A DNA stretch of 64,000 nucleotides from Ananas comosus (Eukaryota; Streptophyta; Magnoliopsida; Poales; Bromeliaceae), in contig NC_033633.1 in NCBI RefSeq assembly GCF_001540865.1, forward strand, positions 124,001 to 188,000, in the 5' to 3' direction. This document shows positions 45,579 through 57,300 of the stretch, one piece after another. Numbering within the stretch: position 1 is the stretch's first letter; each line of letters begins with the position of its first letter. The notes beneath the pieces are model-generated. The model did not search any database, had not been told where the DNA came from, and worked only from the letters and a program-made list of their open reading frames with translations. The translations under genes were made by a program, and so were the position numbers.

Positions 45579-47440
45579 AATGACTGAATTTTTCAAACTT
45601 TAATTCTTATAACTCAATTTTTCAGAATTTAATTCAGCTGTCACATAAAAATTGCCACGCATCAGCCACACTAGAGTCTATCGTCTAGACCAAGAAAATT
45701 TCGCAAGCCATAATTATGGGAATTTTAGCTTGGTTCATCTTTCAAACCTTGCAGGTGTTGATATGCTGAACAGTGCATGGTGGCTTTGGCTCTGATTATA
45801 GATCCTATTAGGAAAAAATTAGCCACGCCGTCGTAACAAATCGTAATATGCATCTTATTTTAATTTTTTTTCTCCCAAAAAAGAAAAAAAAAAAAGCACA
45901 CTTTCAACCTACCTACCTACCTACCTACGTACCTGCCTACCTATGTATGAATATTTATAGGATAAAGTGGTACACAGAGGCACTACTTCCGGCAGGAGAG
46001 AAAGTGGTGTTAAAAATTGATATAAATAAATTAAGTTAAAAATATTATAATAATCAAGTTAAAAGTTGATACGAAAAAATTAGTGTTAATGAGATTTTAG
46101 GCCAAGGTTACAAACCTGGATTACTACTAATCCCATAAGAAATGATTGGTTCATAGATTGTATAGGTAGTAGTAGTACAAGAAGCAACCTATAAAAGAAC
46201 CAATGAGATAAATTCATCAGTAGCGAATTACATGAACAACCAACTCAAAACGTGAATTCTTCTCTATTAATCTTTTACTCTTCTCGCTAATTCCTTACCA
46301 CTGAAAACTCTACTAATTTGGAATTAAAGATGAAGCTTCTTTATTTACCTTCCATAATAAAAGGAGCATCCCACGCGCAAAACCTCATATATATCCACTG
46401 CTACATGGGAGAGTGGAAATCACCATCAAATATATCAACTACTCAGCCCTCCAGCTGGAGTTGCCAGATTTCTCCAAAATTATCTCCAGATACTCTACCA
46501 ACTGCGATGCATCAAGTATTTGCGGGAGGTTAAATGAATCGTAATGTTTGTGGGACCAACTTTTGCTAAGACGGGCAAATATTGACTTATCCCTATCATC
46601 ATCATAATCATCATCATTATCAATCCGATCTCCATTTCTCAATGGCACCAAAACACACACTAGCTCTTTTGAAAAGGAGTTATATATGACCCATTCATTG
46701 ACCCTTTAGCACGTGTCAATAGCCCCATGATGAATTGAGGTGGGAGACAATGGTGGCCCTATCAATCTTCTATTGGTATATTATTTGACAGCACCAATGA
46801 AACTTGGTGGGCTCGCACGTGAGATTTTGTTTGTGACCTAAAGGTGGCTCGTCCAATGTCTTTCTTACGGTTTTGGTGAAGACGTATGGACACCATCCTT
46901 TAACTATGACTCTTTTCAAAATAGTCCCCTTAACTTCATTTTTTCTAATGACGACATTCTCCTAATTTCTTATTTTTCTATTTTACTTATTCTAGTTAGA
47001 TAAAAATTTTATAAAGTTTAATAGCTCTACTTGTTCTAATTTTATTTGCTAAAAGGTGATTAAATTCACTAAGTTTGATGAAATTATCACAAAATTAATA
47101 AAATCAATCAAATTAAAAAAGGATCAAAGTTAAAAGCATGCCAAAAAATAATAATAATAAAGTTGCAGGTGCCATTTCAAAAGGGCCAACAGTTGAACAG
47201 GTCTCATTGCTTTTTTCACCTATAATTTTCTTATTAATGTATGATTAATGATTAAAGTAAGAAGCAAGAAACCTATTAGTGCTACTTTTCCTCAACCATT
47301 GACACGTGTCACTCTAGACCCGCACTACTTCCATTATTAAGAGTAACTAGAGATGGCAATTGCTTTCTGGCCCATGCAGATTGCAGAGTAACCCAAACAA
47401 AGTTTGATACAGAGAAAGCAGTGGAACACTGAAAAACTCG
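45579..47440. other. Intergenic, no gene recognised
   Basis: Contains a (CTAC)n-like run at about 45909-45945. Short frames on either strand have no domain. Confidence 0.4.
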
Positions 47441-47815
47441 ATGCTCATGTTTGCTTCGTGATTGAAATAGGAATGAGAAATAAAATTGGTTTGCATGTTT
47501 GGTTCAGTATAGGCATGAGAATCGGAATTGACATCTAAGATTTTAAAAGAGGATTTTTGATTAAGAGAGAAGAGAGCGATGAAGGAAAAGAATGGCAAGG
47601 TGTTTGTAAGAAAAAGCGTTGAGTGGTTTATTTTAGAATGAACTAATCCGGAATTCATAACTGGATTGGGTCATAAATGAATTAGATCATTCTCATTACA
47701 GAGTGGAATGGAAATCATAATCCTATTTCTGTAAAACAAACAACAATTATCAAAATCAATGAATCTCATTTCGATTCCATAGTTTAAAATAGGTGAACCA
47801 AACATGCCCGATATA
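47441..47815. mobile_element. MITE-like TIR element
   Basis: The left side has gcatgtttggttcagtatagg (47491) preceded by a similar ctcatgtttgcttcgtgattg (about 47450). The right side ends ataggtgaaccaaacatgccc near 47812. Inner blocks gagaatcggaattg and gaatctcatttcgattcc are inverted. The interior has no ORF. Confidence 0.45.
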
Positions 47816-50800
47816 GCTCCTTGGATACAACTGTGATGAATCAGGAGCATATGCACTCTTAGAATAGAAGCGTTATTGGTATTATCACATATGAAAACAA
47901 GCTAGATGGGTAAATGGAAGTCGTGGAACAATTAACTGCATGAATCAGGTGGATAATCATTATGAAATTGGCAATGATAACAACTTTAAAAATAGTACAC
48001 AAAATATAGATAAAGTGTTAAGCGCACAAACACCGGAAAAGGTTCAACTCACATGGATGGCTAACATTTGGCAAAGGTCAAAACGCACTTTCTGAAGGGT
48101 ACCCAAATCCAACATGTATGGGCCATCTGCCACTCATTGGTCTTCCACTACGTCGCTGGGCTGTGCAGGGAGACAACTTTAAACTTTGGGAAGAAAAGTG
48201 AGGCAGTGAGCAAAGTAGCTAAGCTGCCAGCACTTGGACCCAATTTGAAAATGCATTCAACAAACATAGTCGCTTTGATACTTGGGAGCTCTCAAAAAAT
48301 CGTAAAGAACTTTACAATTCCGCTCCTTTGACTAAATGAAATGGTGGTGGAAAAATGGCGTTGGAGAAGTATCCCGCTGGATGCTTCTGTAATGGAGGTT
48401 CATGCTACTATTTTTCAGAATCAAAGGACGCAGAACTTCAGGGCACTTCTGGGTCTCTAGGGGGCTCACATTAAAGCGGCTACATTTGTGGAATGCATTC
48501 AAAGCCTAAGATATTCAAGGTAACTAGTGTTTAGAAAAAGAAAATGACCTTTAAAATTACGGAATGTGGGAAAAAGGGAAGCCTCCGACTTACTTTCTAA
48601 GTTCTAGCTGAAGGCAAGAGATGGATAGTTGATTGTCCAAGTGATCAGGAGTCCACTCCACAATTATCCGTGACCTAGGTCTGTAACGAGCAAACATAAA
48701 TTAAGCATAAACTCAAAGGTGGTAAAAGAAACCTGCACAGAAAAATGGAAATCTGAATATAAAGATACGAAACACAAAGCCTAGATGGCCCTTCAGTTCA
48801 TTGTTAAGGATGCTCTCAGCTAGAATTATATGCCAAATAGTCGGCTAATAAGATCCGAGTTTAATTACGGATCTCATGTATAACCCTTTCCTCTATAGAT
48901 TACATGTTTTAACTGTCTCTTGTTGGAAAGAGAAATCCTATCGTACAACAGGTAACTCTGGCTTTGTTTGGTTCCCTGGAATTTTCCCCTGACAACAGCT
49001 GTCCTCGAATTCAACAGTATAGAAACTACTTTCTTTTCAACTCGCATCACAACTCCTGTAGTACATCCGTTAGCCATTTTTTTGGGTTATCAACTAGTTG
49101 GATAGCTGGTCATGTTCTACTGCTGTGAGAAAAAATGGTACATAGCTTGGTCAACATTTGCCCTTTATATTTGCTACCTTTCATTACCAGCAAGAAACAG
49201 ATGTAAGAGGCGAAGACAATGACCTGCCAAGTGTTGATGACTATATATGTTCGTCTTAGCTTGCATTTGAAGGAAATCCAACAAAATCACAAGGGAACCA
49301 CAACATCCTCTAGGCAATCTGGCACCACCAAAAATAGGGAAAAGGGGGGGAGTGGGGGGGGTGTGGGCAGAAAAGGAAGTAGACTCAAAGCAAATTTTGT
49401 TTGCGGAAGGATAATATATAAAAAAGGAGATGCATGAGAAGCCAGTACTACTCATACAATACCAATACACATTCACCAATAATAAGAAGTAGCCAGTAAT
49501 GTTCATAAAATAGCCTAACTCATGAGTAAAAACTACCTACTGGAACAAGACCATATTAGCTTTGCATTGCAACCGAAGGATCACAATCAGAATAAATAAA
49601 ACATGCAGTAATGATTTTTCACAAGCTGCGCTAATTAATAGAACTATCACATTCAAGAAGTGAAGTGTGACTCAGTTACTACATTCAGGTGAAGGGTAAG
49701 AAATAGTGCAATGACAGTCGCGATTTGTCTTAACTTCGAACTTTACATGGGTCTCAACTCTCAACTATCCAGGTTTCATTTCGTGCTGGAGATTTCAATC
49801 TCTCAAAATATCTATATAACGATCCAACCCCCTAACACTAACCATTTTAGGCCTTGACATCATCGCCAACCCAGTCACACATATAACCTAAATCACCGGA
49901 TGATGTGAGGCCCACTTCATACTTCTGGCTGGTGAACCAATTCTGATATCAAATATAACGACCCGGCCCACTAGCACTAATAACTTGTTGGGCTTAAACC
50001 ATCGGTTGAAAATCGTGCCTGCCATATATGAGTCCCTCAAACTCTCCCGCATTATCCAATGCGGTACTATTGGAGTGTCACAATCTAGAGTTGAGGACAC
50101 TCTCCTAGTACCTGTTTATAATTCTAATTGGAGTGTCACAATCTAGATTTGAGGACACTCTCCGAGTACCTATTTATAATTCTAATGAATATAGGTACAA
50201 TTCACTAATGATCTTTCACATTTTATTTGAGCTACATTTTGATCCTTCGTCGTCGTTTGGCCTCCATATTGGTTGAAACTCTCCCTACAAATGGCTATAG
50301 ATTTGCAAAAGTACCATGTCTTCATTTTTAAGGGTCCTTCCATGTGCAAAAGTTCCTATCCAAACATCACAAAAGTTGCTGATTGAGCACATAATCCTCA
50401 GAAAACAGCATTTGAGGGGAAAGAGGGATCAATACATAATTTATGTTCAGAGAGGAAGGAATCTGAATCCAAAGCTGTTTTAACTGGTGCTGCGAATGGA
50501 GTAATGCGATATGAATCCAAATAGCGATATATTTCGAGTAAGAGAAATTTATTGTGTTGAAAAACAATTTACAAAAACAATTTGAAGATGATAAGCTAAT
50601 CAATCTAGATATTTAAGTCTTATTCAGATTAGGTTGGCATCTAGGCACGTCCATCAAACCTCTTTTGAGAGCCCACAAGGCCCTGCATAGCACTTTTGTG
50701 CACTTCTCCACTAACTTATCTTCAACATAATGGCCAATAACCAATACTACAGAGGTTTACAGAGGTTAAACCCTCAATTGCAATGACTAAAATATTAGAG

Positions 50801-52093
50801 ACCAAAATGAAGCTTGAATTGAAGGTTAGTGACTACCGCTGTTTATATCCTAAATAGGCAAATGAGAGTAAGATGACTGCAATATATTAGTGAAATTTTA
50901 TTAGTTAAGAGTGCTGGTGATAGATTATACTCGCAAGTGGAGAAAGAATTATTACTGTGAGATCTACTAACTGAAACAGCCTTATTTACTAAGTTTCGGA
51001 ATTGATAAATCATAAGTGCTCAGTGCTCACAGCACTAGGCACTAGCTGAACTAGGCAGCAGCACAATCAGTCTCAAGTATCATGCAGTGTTGAATCATAC
51101 TTGAACAACCGAACAAACCATTCCTCCCTAGATCACACATCACATGCCAAAACTACTTTCTCCTAGATTCACCCAGTATGGTAGGCTTTCTCAACTACAA
51201 ATCCCCCTTAGAGAAGAAAATCACTGGAATATTCCCTAAGCTCAATTTGCACACCTAGACTTACTTTGGACCAATAAGACTTTTTTCAATTGATGATTTC
51301 ACTTGGCAACTTCTTCCATTAAGAAAGAATTGAATTGACTACAAATTAGTTCCGAAGTGGCATCTTTGATAAGTAACCAAGAGCTGCTGGCATGTACCAT
51401 CTTTAGTTACATACCAGCCAACCACAAGTTTTTTGTAGGAAGTTGGAACTAAAGTGGATCCTTGAGAGGGTTATACTGCCACTTATTACTAATTAAAATA
51501 CACAGTAACTGACCTATCAGATAAAACAATAGAGCTCGATGTCACACCTATCATAGACAAATAGCAAACATAAACCAGATGAGCAATGATATCACATTGG
51601 GAAGGATGATGACACTTCTCAGAAAAGTATTTGGCTCGTTTTATATTGATGCTTAAAAGGATCCAACAAATGCCAATTGTCTATTAGCACAATAAACATA
51701 AATGTGAACTACCCAAGCCCTATCATGCTTCACCATTGTATCATCTCAGAAACCCTGAGAAATGAAGTGTTGAGGCATTATACCCATTATCCCCCTCCAC
51801 ATAGCCCCAACAAACTACTTCTATTGCAAAATAAAGATCAAATTGGGAAACAAAGATCAAAATAACTATGACACGAGCATCTTCCACTTTCAATTGGGTA
51901 ATCCGCAAACATATGTCAGAAAAACTTGACAAAGGGTTCTAAACTATCAGTGAATGAGTTGTGCTGAAAAAGAACCGGATTGGGGGTGGGATCACCACAT
52001 GCATCTCAAAAGAGCAGAGAGAAAAGCACAAGAGCAGCTATAGCTTATAAATCTACACAACATTGACATGATGAGCAACCATAAGCAAATTAC
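47816..52093. other. Intergenic or non-coding, no gene recognised
   Basis: No open frame carries a recognisable domain on either strand. It includes two related segments beginning tataacgatccaacccc (about 49814) and tataacgacccggccca (about 49955), and a 58-bp tandem duplication at 50069-50184. If the leader-like segment at 52.1-52.3 kb is real, part of this could be an intron of a minus-strand transcript. Confidence 0.35.
50069..50184. repeat. 58-bp tandem duplication
   Basis: Two units, 50069-50126 and 50127-50184, both starting attggagtgtcacaatctag and ending tttataattcta, with only a few mismatches. Confidence 0.85.
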
Positions 52094-52300
52094 CTGATCT
52101 CCCTTTCACCTATCGTAGTATTGTAACCTAAATGGGGACGAAACCGGGAATGAGGAGTAATGGTGAAAGCGAAGGAATAGTGAATAGCGTAGGGATCGGA
52201 GAAGCTGAAGGGAAGAAGCAGGAGCGTGGGAGGATCGAGGTTGGAGGAGGAGAGGAGAGAGGAGAAGGGTTTTATAATCAGTAGTGCTCGTTGGAGACGA
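52094..52300 (-). other. Possible non-coding leader exon of an unrecognised transcript
   Basis: On the minus strand a TATA-like attataaaaccc (about 52269-52280) is followed by a CT-rich stretch and a good donor, gagatcag|gtaattt, at 52093-52092. The in-frame reading has no ATG start. No downstream coding exon was found to the left, so this is a candidate transcription start only. Confidence 0.28.
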
Positions 52301-53288
52301 AGCGCTCGGAGTTTGATTTGTCCCTTCAATCGCGCCCCTCTGCTTCCCCAATCCCCCCCACGGTGTTTCGTATTACTGTTCCTAAAGTCGTCTATTTGGT
52401 TTCTCTCGTCGCCGAGTTTCGGAAAACATCTGTCGCCTCGGGTTGTTCGAAAAATGCTTTGATGAATACGGCGCGCTGAGCTGCTTTGCTACCTTCTCCC
52501 GAAAGAAGTCTGCATTTTTATTCTCTTTCGCCGCCGATTTCTAAAGGATTCTGCATCGTTTCAGCATAAGCATCAAATTAATATAATTTAAAAGATAATT
52601 GAACAAGAATTTAAGTGTCGTGGCTCGGGATCATATCGAAAACTTGCTGGTATGGTACAATACGATGTGTGCCGGATTATACTGATGTATGCCGGTTACA
52701 AAAAATATATATGTACAGATATATAATGGCATGAAATATTTATTTTCTTTAATAATAAGTTTTTTTAATTATTTATTTTATATTTTTATCAAATTTTTTA
52801 AATTTTATTGAAAAAATATTTAATAATTTAGAGAATATAGAATTTTAAGTTGTGTTATCGGTACGGAATGCTGTATCGAACCAATATCTTATTCACATAA
52901 TATAATATGGTGGATAAGATCCGTACCGATGGGTACTTAAATCCTTGTAGTTGTACACAAGTGTGACTCTCACGAGCATCAAACTAACAGGATTTATGAC
53001 TGATAAACACTAACATGACTATAAATCGGATTTGTGCGCAGTACATCTTGGCAGTCTTCTTTTGACCAAAATGATAATATGTGATATGTAGTGTGAAGTT
53101 GACATTTTAAACTTCGATAAGCAGTTCGTCAATAAACGACGAAGCATTATTTCAATTATTGGAGAGCATGTTTAGGCAAAAGTTGCAAATTTAATTAAGT
53201 AATTTACTTCATCAGCCGTACAAAAATGCTGGCTCCTTATAGCTGCTTATTATAACCATTCAAATCTAGAATACCTTAGGTCTAACTA

Positions 53289-53488
53289 GGGGTGTAAAAC
53301 GGGGCGGGCGGTCCGGCACGGCTACTGTAGCATCATATCATGGCGGGCGGAGCCGGGCCGGCTCCATGGGTATGTTGGGCCAATCTTCTTTAGCCCGATG
53401 GCCTGACCCGATACGGCCTGATATGGGCTTGGGCTGTGCCGGGCTGAAGGTAGGCCCGTGGCCTGACACGGCACGGCCCGACCCCATG
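53289..53488. repeat. GGCCCG/CGGCAC-rich dispersed repeat
   Basis: Starts ggtgtaaaacggggcggg and continues as irregular iterations of cgggcc, ggcctgac and cacggc words to cggcccgacccc. Sequences of this style are common dispersed repeats in plant genomes. Open frames across it on both strands are compositional. Confidence 0.45.
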
Positions 53489-53550
53489 GCCAGAGCTGTT
53501 GCCTTGGGCCTTAGAGTTGGATCTCTTGGGGAGAAGGACCTTGGGCCTTC

Positions 53551-53600
53551 TTCCTAGGATATCTCCTCCCAAGGTTTCCTAGGATACCTCCTCCCAAGGT
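53551..53600. repeat. 25-bp tandem duplication
   Basis: Units 53551-53575 and 53576-53600, starting ttcctaggata and ending ctcccaaggt, differ at one position. Confidence 0.85.
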
Positions 53601-54336
53601 CTGCTGTCCAATGGACCAAACAATTTAATGGACCAAAAACATTCATCATTTTTTTTCTTTGAAAAAAAATAAAAAATTATATATACATTTTTAAAAAATT
53701 CAAAAAATTGTTATATTATAATTATTTTAAAAATTATTTACCTCTCAGGACTGAGTTTCTACCGAACGCTGGACTGAAAATGGCTTAACACAAGAGTCTG
53801 CAATCAGTCGCCTAAGTCACCGACTCATATGGCGGGTAATTCGGCACTGTTTCGCCAGCGAATGCGATTTCACCCGCAAGTTCGATGAAGCCGGCGATCA
53901 GAGCTCTTTTTCCACCGCATTCCAGGTTGAGCCCGTGGAGTTTTGGATTGGGCCGACATGTTGGCCCCACAGGTGAGGGCCCATTAGAACACGAGGTCGC
54001 TATCAAATCGCGTCCCTGCCGAATGTAACTGGCGCGGAGCACTGTGGATCAAACCCCTAGTGGTGGCCGATCACGCAGCTTCGGACGCGGAACCGACCCA
54101 TTAATCCCAGTTAATAACGCCGCCTCAAATCCGTTATTATAACCACTCCTCACGCTATACTTCTATCCTCCATCTTCGTCCCCCTACCCGCTCCGCCTCC
54201 TCCCTCGGTTCAACCGTTCGCGTTGTCGCCAACTAGTCCCTCTCCGTTTTCTAGGGTCGGTTTACAAATTGTCGAAGCTTCGCGAGATCGATCTAGGGTT
54301 TTCAGATCGAATCCAGAGTCTCTACGCTAGAAATCG

Positions 54337-57300
54337 ATGGCTTCGCCGAGGAAGGAGGGTTTGGCGAAGGGCGAGATGCCCGAGGCATCGGATCGACCTC
54401 TCAGGGACGACGCGATCGACGAATCGAGAGAGAACGAGGGTTCTGAGGCTTCTGGAGCTTTAGAGGCTCCCAGGAGGAGCGAAGGAGGCGACGGTGGGCT
54501 CGCCGAGCGCCCGGGGGATGCTCTTCGTGGTGGATCGGATGAGGATCTGGTGCTTGAGAGGACCGATGGGGAGATCGGTGCGCTGCAGTGGCTCCGAGCG
54601 CTGGATCTGCAGTTTCTCGGCGCGTGCCGCGCCGACGAGAGGCTGAAGCCTCTGCTCAAGCTCAACGTCTCAAGCGGCGCCAAAGAGGATCGGCTGATAT
54701 CGCAGCTAAGCCAGGTTTTCTCCTCAAACCCCTGTTCTGCAACGTACCTCATTGGAAATTCAAAATTCTTAACTTTACATTTGCTGATGTTATCTTATCT
54801 GCTTGCAGCATTTTGAAGTATCGGAAATTGGGATGTTGGCGAGGTGCTTGTGCGTTCCTCTTGTTTCTATTCGAGTTGGGAAAGTTAACAAGCAAGCGAA
54901 CCTTTTGTGCCCAACCACAACCAGGTAATTAAACAACATTTGCTGGAAACTGATGATTCTCGTGCATAATAATTGTTCCTATGCTTGTCAACTGACTGCA
55001 ATGATCTGCATAATCATTTTTTGATTCATATTTTCCTGTTATATTCACATTCAATTGTTGCTGTACTGTAGTTGAGCTAACATTGTGAAACATGGTTATT
55101 TACCCTCTCTAAATCATGTGAATAATAGTAATTAGTTGGATTATGTGGTTAACCAGGGTAATTATTATCTGCAAGTGAGCAGCATTATATTAGGTAGAAT
55201 CAGATGATTGAGGGGAAATATAGGCTGATTATGTTGGCTATTTCATTATGATGTGCTTACTAGTGAACCCATGCCAATATTCATTTTGCTACTTTAATCT
55301 TGTTTTCCTTGCAGCAATTCTGTGTTATCATGTCAGGTCAGTCCTTCCTAATTTACTTTGCTTGGCATGATCTCTTTTGTCCTTCTTTAGATGCATCACC
55401 ACAAAGAATAATCACTCTTTCGAAGCAATCATTGAATGTGATCATCCTAATATTTGCACATTCCAGTGACATCTGCGCAGAAGAAATATTTGGCCTATAA
55501 CATGTAATTCAGCTTTTGTGACAATTTAGTTTAGTTTTCCACACAAACCATTTCAACTTAGATGTTGTGAAGAGCCAAGGCGCATACAGTATGTGTCTTA
55601 GCTAAATCGTTCAAATTTCTAATGGTGTTTACTTTGTTTAGAAATTAGAATGGGAACGATGGAAAAAATATAGCTTCCTGTGCAATCCCATCCCTCTTAT
55701 ACTTTCCCTTTTCACACAAGAATTTGATAACAATGAATGTATTCTGTTGCTATATCTGGTTCTTCGATCATTGTAATGGGCCATTTATGGGAGTTGATGA
55801 AACAGTAAAATGGAGTATTCACCACGAACAAGCAATTGTCTTTTAGCAAGTCTAATAAGTTCCTTTATTATGTTCATTCAGATTCTTAGTACTTGTCATT
55901 TTGGGATGTGGTTTTTCTAAACATAATTCAACTAGCATGTGGTCGAAGACTTTGGAGTGTGTGATAGTAAATGTATCTTTGTTGGTTGATTGCTACTTCT
56001 TCAGTAGGATGTTCATTATTAGGTTGGGGAAAAAAAATTGCTGAGAGGAACCAGTGCATGTCAGTTTATTTTGTCGAGTGAAGTACTCTTATATATTTTT
56101 TTGACAAGCTAAGGAAAATATGTTTTCTGATAGCTTTTGAAAGAAGACCAAAACTGAAGAAAATGAATAACTATATCACTCTGTAACTTTTTTTTTTGTC
56201 ACTAACTTTCACTGTTGTTTTTTGATATGGCATCGTCGAACATTAAACTAGAAGCTAGATATTATTTATATTGCATAGAATTTAGGCCCAAAAGCCGAAT
56301 AAAGAACAAGCTGAAACAGAATTAAATGAATTAGTTTCGTTTATTTTGGCCTATTTTTGGTTGGCTTGTTGTTGTCTGAAGAATTGGAAAACTGAAAACT
56401 ATGGTCTGTACAGTTTTCCTCCAAAAGACAACCGAAGCAGCTGACATTTACACAGACTAACAGATCATTTCGAAACAGCTTTGAAAGGTGTTTGACTCAC
56501 ATCATTGGGGAAGAAAAAAACAAAGTGTCTTCAGTATCTAAGAATCTAAGTTGGTTACATGCTCAAGTTAATGGAACTGCTCATACTCACAATTGCTTAC
56601 TTCGTTTAGCTATTTTTAGATATACTATTATAATGTGGTTCTTCAGACTGTTTTTGTGTGTGACTTACCTGTTATGATCCATTTAACGAATTTATTATAT
56701 TTTTTTGTCTTTATCTTGTCTGGCTGTTTGATATGATTATAATTTATTTGCTACTTTGTTGCTTAGGAAGAGATATTAATTGAAGATTCATTCACCATAT
56801 CAATATTTATACTCACTCTAGCATGCTCGAGAACATATACCCTATATGCTGTTGTTACAAATTGATTGCAGGATTCTATCTTTCAGCTTATTAGTGATGG
56901 CAATGTTCATCCTTCCAAATAAATGTCTTTTGATTTGTAGGTAAAGTGGGCATGTGTGAAATCTGTTAAGGTCTCTGATATATGAGGGAAAAAAGAAGGT
57001 AGTTTCTTTTATGGCCTGTGGTATTCTGTTTTGCATAACGATGCCTATAAACATCTCGATGTAGTGTTAGACAGGTTTAGATCATACTAATGCTGTTGTT
57101 AGAACTTCAAAATCTCAAGTGTTCTAATGTTTATCATCTTGTTTTATGCATATATTAACTCATTTCATTGTTTGTGAAGATGCAATATACTATCAAATAA
57201 ATACATTATGTTATGTCATGGTGTTTAAATTGTGTGCTATTGCTTTTTTGATATTGGATTACTGTCACACTACAGTTTCTGATATTCGACTGTTGTCACT

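Larger units (their letters stand above)
52301..54336. other. Intergenic; includes the upstream region of the serine/proline-rich gene
   Basis: 52.6-52.95 kb is AT-rich with tatggtacaatacgat/atcggtacggaatg-type phrases. A GC-rich GGCCCG repeat lies at 53289-53488 and a 25-bp tandem at 53551-53600. 54.0-54.33 kb is pyrimidine-rich with no ATG shortly before the start codon, as in a plant leader. Confidence 0.5.
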
